A stretch of DNA of 64,000 nt, from NCBI RefSeq assembly GCF_011045015.1, contig NZ_JAAKZY010000005.1, positions 62,001-126,000 of the forward strand, given 5' to 3'. The notes under the pieces are model-generated. The model saw only the letters and a program-made list of their open reading frames with translations, searched no databases and had not been told where the DNA came from. Position 1 is the stretch's first letter; every line of letters begins with the position of its first letter. Source of the stretch: Streptomyces scabichelini. Its GTDB lineage: Bacteria; Actinomycetota; Actinomycetes; Streptomycetales; Streptomycetaceae. The translations under genes were made by a program, and so were the position numbers. Positions 58,275 to 64,000 of this stretch are shown here, in pieces.

Positions 58275-58919
58275 TCAGGGCCTCGGCGCGATCCCGTCCA
58301 GCACTGTCGAGACGACGTCGTCGACAAAACCGGGTGGAACCTCCAACTGCACAGCCCCCGGGCCTGGATGGAAGAGGCGGGGGAGGATGAGTTCGTGACA
58401 GGCGCCCATCATCATGGTGGCGGCGGCGTCCACCTTGGCGTCCGGGGAGAGCCGGCCCAGCTGCTGTTCAGCGCGCAGGTAGTCGGCCAGCACGGCGCGC
58501 AGTCCGCCCCGCTCGGTGCCGGGGGCGTGCGCGGAAGCGAAGTGGGCGAGGATCTTGTGCTGGGCGACGACGCCTGCGAACACGGGCAGAATCTGGGTCA
58601 GGACGTTCAGGCCGCGGGTGACGTACGCGCGCAGGTTGTCCTCGACCGTGCTGTCTCCCGCACGGGGCACTTCGCCCGCTCCGTGCATGACGGTGTGCAC
58701 GTGCGCGCGCAGGGCCAGGGCGAGGAGTTCTTCCTTGTCCGCGAAGTGGTTGTAGAGGACGCCGTCGGCGACCTTGGCCTCGCGGGCGATGCCGCGCACG
58801 GTCAGCCCCGTGCTGCCCCGCTCCGCGATGAGGCGGGCGGCGGTGGCGACCAGATGTTCGCGCAGGGTCTGATCGCCGCCGCTGTCGCGCAGCACGGCCG
58901 GTTTTCTAGGTGACATCAC
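58275..58919 (-). CDS. TetR/AcrR family regulator
   Basis: A 214-residue protein: LREHLVATAARLIAERGSTG, LTVRGIAREAKVADGVLYNH, FADKEELLALALRAHVHTVM (about 19-75), followed by a helical ligand domain. Its start overlaps the end of the ABC permease by about 14 nt, so it is the last gene of the exporter operon. It probably binds the tandem TGAACNNNNGTTCA sites at 60370-60397 and represses the operon. Confidence 0.88.
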   Translation of the reverse strand: MMSPRKPAVLRDSGGDQTLREHLVATAARLIAERGSTGLTVRGIAREAKVADGVLYNHFADKEELLALALRAHVHTVMHGAGEVPRAGDSTVEDNLRAYVTRGLNVLTQILPVFAGVVAQHKILAHFASAHAPGTERGGLRAVLADYLRAEQQLGRLSPDAKVDAAATMMMGACHELILPRLFHPGPGAVQLEVPPGFVDDVVSTVLDGIAPRP

Positions 58920-59643
58920 GCCGCAGTGTAGTGAGCGCGGCGACCGCGGCGATCACTGCCGCGTACGCCCCGAGCATCACCAGGCCGCCCCATTGCGGCA
59001 GCAGACCGTCCCTGACCGCGTTGCCGAGGGCCGACGCGGCCCCGGAGGGCAGCCACCGCCCGACGTCCTCGAAGGCGCTGACGACGATGCCCTCGATGAC
59101 GTACAGCCAGGCCAGCGCGCCGACGATGCCGAGGACGGGGTTGCGGGTCAGGGTGCCGACGGCGACGCCGATGGCGGCGTACGCGGTGCACCACAGCAGC
59201 CCGCCGAGCAGTGTCTGCCACACGTAACTCTCGCCCAGCGGAAGCGAGTTGCCGTCGGCCGCCAGCCAGGCGCCGCTGACGGCCAGGGTGGTGGCGGCCG
59301 AGGCCAGCCCGGCCAGCGCGCCCACGGTCAGTCCGGTGGCGAGCTTGGCGCTCAGCACCCGGCCGCGGCGCGGGGTGGACAGGTAGGTGTCGGTGATCGT
59401 GCCGTGCCGGAACTCCCCGGCGCTGATCAGCACGCCGAGCGTGATCGCGAGGATGGAGCCCATCCCGGCGCTGAACAGGACCCGTTGCTTGCCGATGTCG
59501 GCGGCCAGCTCTCCATCGGGGTCGCCGACGAGCAGTCCGACGGCGTGCAGTCCGGCCAGCAGGGCGGTGGCGGCGAGCAGGATCCAGGTGCTGCGGACCG
59601 AGGTGAGCTTGCGCAGTTCGGTGCCGAAGAGCGTACGCATCAC
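58906..59643 (-). CDS. ABC-2 type transporter permease
   Basis: A 245-residue membrane protein with six hydrophobic segments: FGTELRKLTSVRSTWILLAA (start of helix 1), SAGMGSILAITLGVLISAGE, FRHGTITDTYLSTPRRGRVL (cytoplasmic loop), and the last helix LVMLGAYAAVIAAVAALTTL. It is the usual partner of the adjacent ATPase. Two adjacent ATGs (59643 and 59640) are possible. Confidence 0.87.
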   Translation of the reverse strand: MMRTLFGTELRKLTSVRSTWILLAATALLAGLHAVGLLVGDPDGELAADIGKQRVLFSAGMGSILAITLGVLISAGEFRHGTITDTYLSTPRRGRVLSAKLATGLTVGALAGLASAATTLAVSGAWLAADGNSLPLGESYVWQTLLGGLLWCTAYAAIGVAVGTLTRNPVLGIVGALAWLYVIEGIVVSAFEDVGRWLPSGAASALGNAVRDGLLPQWGGLVMLGAYAAVIAAVAALTTLRRDVT

Positions 59644-60356
59644 AGGTTCGCCCCCTCGGGCTCGACGAGGGCGAGGAAGGCGTCCTCGAAGCTCTGCCCG
59701 CCGGTGGTCAGCCCGTCGACCGGGCCTTCGTAGCGCAGCCGTCCGCCCGCGATGATGACGACGCGGTCCGCGTACTGCGTCACCTCGGCCAGCAGATGGC
59801 TGGAGACCAGCACCGTGCGGCCCTCACCCGCCAACTGCCGCAGCAGGTCGCGCAGCCAGCGCACGCCCGCCGGATCCAGGCCGTTGGTGGGCTCGTCGAG
59901 GACCAGGACCTCCGGGTCGCCCAGCAGCGCGCCCGCAACGGCCAAGCGCTGGCGCATCCCCAGGGAGTATCCGCCCGCGCGCCGGTCGGCCGCCGCGCCG
60001 AGGCCGACAGTCTCGAGCACCTCGTCCACCCGCTGCCGTGGCAGCCCCGCCGCCCGCGCGAGCAGCTCCAGATGGGTACGCCCGCGCCGGCCCGGGTGGA
60101 GGCCGGACGCCTCCAGCACCGCGCCGACCGTACGGCGCGGACTGGCCAGCTCGCGATACGCCCGCCCGCCGATCACCGCGGTGCCGCCGGTCGGCCGTTC
60201 CAGGCCGAGCAGCATGCGCAGCGTCGTGGTTTTCCCCGCCCCGTTGGGCCCGAGGAATCCCGTCACCTGCCCGGCCGGCGCCGTGAAGGACACATCGTCG
60301 ACGGCGTGGATTGGACCGAAGGTCTTCGTCAGCCCTCGGATCTCGATGTCCGTCAT
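59640..60356 (-). CDS. ABC transporter ATP-binding protein
   Basis: A 238-residue ATPase with Walker A GPNGAGKTT (about 36-44), the signature YSLGMRQRLAVAGALL and Walker B VLVLDEPTNGLDPAG, typical of DrrA/NatA-type exporters. AGGAGG lies 5 nt before the ATG. It is first in the operon, directly behind the two TetR-type sites. Confidence 0.9.
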   Translation of the reverse strand: MTDIEIRGLTKTFGPIHAVDDVSFTAPAGQVTGFLGPNGAGKTTTLRMLLGLERPTGGTAVIGGRAYRELASPRRTVGAVLEASGLHPGRRGRTHLELLARAAGLPRQRVDEVLETVGLGAAADRRAGGYSLGMRQRLAVAGALLGDPEVLVLDEPTNGLDPAGVRWLRDLLRQLAGEGRTVLVSSHLLAEVTQYADRVVIIAGGRLRYEGPVDGLTTGGQSFEDAFLALVEPEGANL

Positions 60357-60369
60357 CCCGCCTCCTGGA

Positions 60370-60397
60370 TGAACGTATGTTCATGAACCTTCGTTCA
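60370..60397. promoter_or_regulatory. Two abutting TGAACNNNNGTTCA operators
   Basis: TGAAC-GTAT-GTTCA (60370-60383) and TGAAC-CTTC-GTTCA (60384-60397) stand head to tail with no gap. On the minus strand TATGAT lies immediately before them and serves as a -10. Two TetR dimers could therefore bind over the transcription start and block the exporter operon. Confidence 0.75.
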
Positions 60398-60651
60398 TCA
60401 TAGACCGTGCGAAGTCCGCTGTCGCGGCGCTCGCTCATCCACGGCCCGCACAATGCAGAGCCGTGATGTCGTGGCTGGTAGCTCAGGGACCGCTTCGCCT
60501 AGCCGGATGCCGTGCATTGCTGGATGCCGTGCACGGCCGAGCACCACAGCACCGGAACCGCAGGCCGGCTTCGCCGGAAGAAGGCGGATTCCGAAGCCGT
60601 GGCCGCCCGGCCCCACACCGACGGGAGTACCTCGGCAGGACCTGGCAGGGC

Positions 60652-60924
60652 CTACTCCGCCTCCTCACGCTCCTCTCTCTCCCTGCGGGCCTCACGGCGG
60701 CTCGACCAGAGCTGGGCCATCAGCAACACCAGCGCGATCAGCCCCACCCCGAGGAAAGCAATGAACTGCATGGAGGTGAAGAAACCAATGAGGCCGCCGC
60801 CTTCGGCGAGCTGTTGCGGGACGTACGGCTGGTCGGCGCGCAGGACTAAGGGATCAGGGGCAAGTACTGGGCCGCTCTGGGCGGCCCAGTGCATGACATC
60901 GAGATATGCGGACACAACGGACAC
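60652..60924 (-). CDS. Small single-pass membrane protein
   Basis: A 90-residue frame with one strong hydrophobic segment (about 46-70; GGGLIGFFTSMQFIAFLGVG, LIALVLLMAQLW) followed by a highly charged tail of Arg and Glu (SRREARREREEREEAE). I do not recognise the family. The true start might be a later ATG. The 254 bases between it and the exporter operators show nothing else. Confidence 0.55.
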   Translation of the reverse strand: MSVVSAYLDVMHWAAQSGPVLAPDPLVLRADQPYVPQQLAEGGGLIGFFTSMQFIAFLGVGLIALVLLMAQLWSSRREARREREEREEAE

Positions 60925-60996
60925 TCCGGTGTCGAGGAAGGCACACCGCGGTCAGCAGGCGTGCGCAATGACGTGATGCGGTGGAGTGGCGCGCCG

Positions 60997-61596
60997 TCAG
61001 GGCGCGCAGGGCTGTGCGCGGTACAGCAGACCCGTGAGCGCGTGTGGCCGTGGCAGTGCCACGGCGGGCAGTGGGGGTCGAGCAGGCTGTGTCAGGGGCG
61101 GGCCCGTCAGGCGCAGGGCGAGGCCGATGACGTACAGCAGGTGTGTCCACCAGCGCCGCGCGGGTGCGGCGATGGCGTGGGACAGCCGCCCGGGCAGTTC
61201 GGAGGCGCTGTGGAAGAACCAGGCCAGGGTGAGGGCGGCGACGACGTTCAACGCGGCCATGACCAGGGGGTTGTGGTGCCAGACAGCGGGCAGGCGCAGG
61301 TGGTCGTCGAGAGCCGTGGTCGGGATCTCGGTGCCGGTCGACCCCAGAAAGGCGGGCAGCAGCGCCTGCACCGCGGCCAGGGCGAGCACGCCTGAACGGG
61401 GCGCTCCCGTGCGCAGGACGGGATACGCGCACACGGCGAGCACCACCGCCGCGAGCGCCAGGGCGGGCCAGGAGACCTTCGAGTCCGTCGTCGCGTGGTG
61501 CAGTCCGGCGGCCAGAGCAATGGCGGCCAGGGCATAGCCGACGGCACGGGCGGCAGTGCCACCCGCGATGCGGTCCGGTATGAGGTGGGCTGGCAT
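60997..61596 (-). CDS. Multi-pass membrane protein of unknown function
   Basis: About 199 residues from the ATG at 61596 with four or five hydrophobic segments: RAVGYALAAIALAAGLHHAT, PALALAAVVLAVCAYPVLR, GVLALAAVQALLPAFLGSTG, NPLVMAALNVVAALTLAWFF and LLYVIGLALRL. Arrangements like this, divergent from another His-containing membrane protein and close to a YcnI gene, are common in Streptomyces and may relate to copper handling, but the function is unknown. An earlier ATG at 61617 is possible. Confidence 0.65.
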   Translation of the reverse strand: MPAHLIPDRIAGGTAARAVGYALAAIALAAGLHHATTDSKVSWPALALAAVVLAVCAYPVLRTGAPRSGVLALAAVQALLPAFLGSTGTEIPTTALDDHLRLPAVWHHNPLVMAALNVVAALTLAWFFHSASELPGRLSHAIAAPARRWWTHLLYVIGLALRLTGPPLTQPARPPLPAVALPRPHALTGLLYRAQPCAP

Positions 61597-61620
61597 GTCT
61601 GGACCATGATGCCGCATCGC

Positions 61621-61652
61621 GGGACGAACGGCGGGACGAACGGCGGGACGAA
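61621..61652. repeat. Short tandem repeat, 12-bp unit
   Basis: GGGACGAACGGC occurs twice in full and a third time as GGGACGAA. It lies in the intergenic gap between the divergent membrane-protein genes. If the minus gene began farther upstream it would encode a repeated P-A-V-R. Confidence 0.7.
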
Positions 61653-61794
61653 TACAACGAATTCGAGCCGAGGGGAAGGGGTCCGCTGTACGTGGCGGAC
61701 ACCGTAGGGCGATGCCCTGCCGGCATCGTCGCCCCATCCTCTTTGCCGGACCGGCCTGCCAACCGGCCGGGCAATGCTCCATGATGAGCGGGCC

Positions 61795-62448
61795 ATGCAC
61801 CAGCCGCTCACGACCTCTCGCGCGCCGCTGCCCGTTGTCCGGGCTGCGGTGTTCGCCGTCGTCGGGACGGTGCTGGGGGTGAGCGCGCACCATCTGATCG
61901 CCGACGGGCCGGCGCCCTGGGCACCGAGCGCGACGGCGGCCGCGGCACTCTTCGGCCTGGGGCTCCTCGGCACGCGCCGTCGGCGCTCTCTGGTCACGGT
62001 CGTGGCCTCCAGCGTCCTGGCACAGACCGGCCTGCACCTGTGGCTGACCCTGACCGCGCACTCCCATCGCGCGGCAGCCATGACCGTGAACCATCACGGT
62101 GAGCAGACCGGCGACGCCCACACGGCCTGGCACGAGCGCCTGCACGACTCCGCGGCCATGACCGCGGCGCACGCCCTGGTCGCCGTACTCGTCGCCATCC
62201 TGCTGCAACGCGCCGACGCGGCATGCTGGTCGCTGACCCGCGGCCTGGCGGCGGCACTCGACGCGACCCGGGCGCGCCTCGCCGCCGCCTGGGCACTGCT
62301 CACCAGGCGACCGACGGCAGCGAGGGGACCCGGGCTGCCGGCGCTCGTACCGGAGGGGGCCGAGCAGCCACCGCCCCTGGCCCCGGTGCTCGCGGATGTG
62401 GTGGTACGGCGGGGTCCCCCGCCGACCGGGCTGGATCTCGTCAGCTGA
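61795..62448 (+). CDS. His-rich membrane protein near YcnI
   Basis: A 217-residue protein with four hydrophobic segments (AAVFAVVGTVLGVSAHHLIA, SATAAAALFGLGLLG, LVTVVASSVLAQTGLHLWLT, AMTAAHALVAVLVAILLQRA). A His-rich loop contains AHSHRAAAMTVNHHGEQ and HTAWHERLHD. The His cluster suggests metal binding, probably copper, in keeping with the downstream YcnI-like gene. The ATG at 61795 is preferred because the membrane topology starts there. Confidence 0.7.
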   Translation: MHQPLTTSRAPLPVVRAAVFAVVGTVLGVSAHHLIADGPAPWAPSATAAAALFGLGLLGTRRRRSLVTVVASSVLAQTGLHLWLTLTAHSHRAAAMTVNHHGEQTGDAHTAWHERLHDSAAMTAAHALVAVLVAILLQRADAACWSLTRGLAAALDATRARLAAAWALLTRRPTAARGPGLPALVPEGAEQPPPLAPVLADVVVRRGPPPTGLDLVS

Positions 62449-62508
62449 CTGACCCTGCGGGGACGCCTGTTCGGCCGCCTCCGCCATCCCCCATGCCTGG
62501 AGACACCC

Positions 62509-63219
62509 ATGTCCCGCATCACCCTGCCACGCACTGCGCGACGCATGACCGTCGCGGCCGCCGTCGCCGCAACCGCCGTACTCCTCACCGCCGTTCCCGC
62601 CGCCGCCCACGTCGAGGTCGAGTCCGAGAAGGCCCAGGCCCTCGCGGAGAACGTCACCCTCGAATTCGCGGCCGAGTCCGAGTCCGCCACCGCCGGGATC
62701 ACCGAGCTGCGCGTCGTCCTGCCCGAGGGCATCGCCCCCGCCGATGTGACCTACGGCGAGGGCCCCAAGGGCTGGAAGTTCGCCGCGAGCGACGACGGTT
62801 ACACCGTTGAGGGCCCGGCGGTGAAGGCCGGCGTGAACGCCGAGTACTCCATCGTCGTCAAGCAGCTCCCCGACGCGAAGGAGCTGGCGTTCAAGACGTT
62901 GCAGACCTACAGCGACGGGCGTACCGACCGCTGGATCGAGCTGGACGAGAGCGGCGAGAACCCCGCACCGGTCCTGACGCTGAAGGCCGCCGCACCCGGC
63001 GCGAAGCCGGTCAGTCCCTCCCCCAGCGAGTCGGAGAGCCCCTCCGCCTCGCCGACTCCCGAGGAGAGCACGCCGTCGGCCTCCCCCGCCGCCGAGGCCG
63101 AGGAGAAGGACGACGACAGCGGGCTGTCCGCCGGCGTCTGGGTCGGGATCGTCGCCGCGGTACTGGTCGTGGCCGGCGGTGTCGTCTATTTCGTACGCCG
63201 CCGGGGCGCCGCCGCCTAG
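62509..63219 (+). CDS. YcnI-family (DUF1775) copper-associated protein
   Basis: A 236-residue exported protein: signal peptide TVAAAVAATAVLLTAVPAAA with cleavage before HVEVESEKA, which leaves the N-terminal His of YcnI proteins for copper binding. A beta-rich domain follows (AGITELRVVLPEGIAPADVT, GEGPKGWKFAASDDGY), then a Ser/Pro/Glu-rich linker and a C-terminal membrane helix (GVWVGIVAAVLVVAGGVVYF) with basic RRR. It is anchored at the outer face of the membrane. YcnI binds Cu(II) through its free N-terminal His. Confidence 0.88.
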   Translation: MSRITLPRTARRMTVAAAVAATAVLLTAVPAAAHVEVESEKAQALAENVTLEFAAESESATAGITELRVVLPEGIAPADVTYGEGPKGWKFAASDDGYTVEGPAVKAGVNAEYSIVVKQLPDAKELAFKTLQTYSDGRTDRWIELDESGENPAPVLTLKAAAPGAKPVSPSPSESESPSASPTPEESTPSASPAAEAEEKDDDSGLSAGVWVGIVAAVLVVAGGVVYFVRRRGAAA

Positions 63220-63239
63220 TGACCCGGTCGTCATGACCT

Positions 63240-63275
63240 GCCCGGCCGGCTTCGCACCGCTGAAGTCGGCCGGGC
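63240..63275. terminator. Hairpin terminator between convergent genes
   Basis: GCCCGGCCG (63240-63248) pairs with CGGCCGGGC (63267-63275), followed on the plus strand by GTGTTTCTT. It lies 20 nt after the YcnI-like stop and could serve both that gene and the convergent peptidase. Confidence 0.7.
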
Positions 63276-63310
63276 GTGTTTCTTCCGGGCCCGTCTCCCG
63301 TTGACCCGGA

Positions 63311-64000
63311 TCAGCCGCCCAGGTGGGCCGTGTTGGCGAGTAGCAACGCGGGCCCCAGGGCCAAAACCATGGGCAGCGCGAGTGCCGTCGCCGTCGCGGC
63401 CCAGGCCAGCGCGCCGACGAGCGGGCTGCCGGCTCCGGAGGGGGCCGAGATCAGCCGTCGGATGCGTTCGGCCGGATCGGGCCCGGTCATCGCGAGCGTT
63501 CCGGACGCCGCGGGCGGGGGCACGGCCGGAGCGCTGCACATTTCCAGCAGCGCCGAAGCCACCGTGCGCCGCCCGTACTTGTGCGCCGCGCGGTCGTCGG
63601 CCGCCATCTCGGCGAGACGGCGGACCTGATCCGCGTACGGCCGCAGCAGCCCCGTCCAGCCGAGGGCCGCGGTCACGACGTCGGCGGCGAGGATCGCGTG
63701 GTGGTGGCGCAGCCGCAGGTGGGCCCGCTCATGTTCGAGTGTGGCGGCGAGCTGGTCGGGGGAGAGCAGGTCGCGGGCCGCGGTGGTGACGACGATGCGG
63801 GAGCGGCTGCCCGCTCCGGGAATGCAGAAGGCGGCGGGGGCGGCGTGACTCAGCACGCGCACCGGGACGCCGTCGCCCTCGCGGCCGTACACACCCTGCG
63901 CATCGGCGGTCAGGCGGTGCCGTTCGCGCTCGCGGTACACCCGCACGGACCTGCGCACGGCAGTCGCGGACAGGACGGCGGCACCCAGGAACAGCACGAG
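63311..64000 (-). CDS. M56 (BlaR1-type) family metallopeptidase, partial
   Basis: At least 228 residues; the N-terminus runs off the window. The H-E-x-x-H zinc motif is present in LAATLEHERAHLRLRHHH. Flanking parts are AFCIPGAGSRSRIVVTTAAR, AEMAADDRAAHKYGRRTVAS (third ligand Glu/Asp region) and hydrophobic segments before and after. These match membrane-embedded M56 peptidases that usually pair with a BlaI/MecI repressor outside the window. Confidence 0.85.
   Translation of the reverse strand, partial: LVLFLGAAVLSATAVRRSVRVYRERERHRLTADAQGVYGREGDGVPVRVLSHAAPAAFCIPGAGSRSRIVVTTAARDLLSPDQLAATLEHERAHLRLRHHHAILAADVVTAALGWTGLLRPYADQVRRLAEMAADDRAAHKYGRRTVASALLEMCSAPAVPPPAASGTLAMTGPDPAERIRRLISAPSGAGSPLVGALAWAATATALALPMVLALGPALLLANTAHLGG

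Noticed and set aside
61621..61652. CRISPR-like or regulatory repeat array
   Set aside because: Only 2.7 direct 12-bp units without spacers; simple slippage repeat.

Overview
The window is high-GC actinobacterial DNA, almost certainly from a Streptomyces chromosome. The evidence is the GC-biased third codon positions, frequent GTG starts, many 4-nt ATGA/GTGA gene overlaps, LSAC-type lipoprotein signals, abundant GntR/TetR/MerR/LysR/DeoR regulators, and IS5- and IS6-type transposase remnants. No rRNA, tRNA or CRISPR array was seen.

The dominant theme from about 2.5 to 38 kb is scavenging of sulfur from organic compounds. Three short reading frames (7304-7194 minus, 9813-9896 plus, 38214-38134 minus) encode leader peptides with a shared R-x-H-(V/I)-D-(L/F) core and a Cys/Arg-rich tail. 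They precede (i) an operon of luciferase-like flavin monooxygenases (7061 to 2575), (ii) a winged-helix regulator followed by a wrecked DszC-like/sulfonate-permease locus (10.0-12.0 kb), and (iii) a complete dimethyl sulfone/methanesulfonate operon sfnG-msuE-sfnB/msuC-ssuD (37945 to 33794). They look like cysteine-responsive attenuators. Many parts of this area are decaying: pseudogenes of a luciferase-like enzyme, GNAT, LUD-domain protein, DszC-like protein, sulfonate permease, SfnB, an isopenicillin-N-synthase-like oxygenase, a GST and a LysR protein.

Embedded between the sulfur loci (12.1-25.4 kb) is a histidine-utilisation-like island that is not canonical hut. It holds a betaine/osmoprotectant-type ABC transporter with an RpiR regulator, an ornithine cyclodeaminase/mu-crystallin-like protein, two HAL-superfamily lyases that both lack the Ala-Ser-Gly triad needed for the MIO cofactor, an amidohydrolase, a divergent urocanate-hydratase homologue with an altered signature loop, a GntR regulator, a hydroxyacyl-CoA-dehydrogenase-like protein and a cysteine-dioxygenase-type cupin. 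I infer a pathway for a trimethylated and/or thiolated histidine such as ergothioneine or hercynine. This is the best candidate for a poorly described system here.

At 25.9-32.8 kb, a GntR regulator, an AprB-like 2x[4Fe-4S] ferredoxin, a sulfonate/nitrate-type ABC transporter and an AprA-like flavoprotein fused to a HEAT-repeat domain form a second unusual module of unknown substrate.

From 39 kb on the content changes. There is an SDR enzyme behind a perfect 30-bp palindrome, an IS6 remnant, and a PaoABC-type molybdenum aldehyde oxidoreductase with an XdhC maturation factor and a divergent TetR regulator. A carbohydrate operon (46.7-54.5 kb) has a ribose-type ABC transporter, two FGGY kinases, a histidine phosphatase and a 2-hydroxyacid dehydrogenase, with a divergent DeoR regulator. 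Next comes a 2.28-kb element with perfect 22-bp inverted ends (55948-58230) carrying a dead IS5 transposase, a dienelactone-hydrolase-like gene and an ArsR-type regulator. A TetR-controlled ABC exporter, small membrane proteins, a YcnI-like protein and a partial M56 peptidase run to the right edge.
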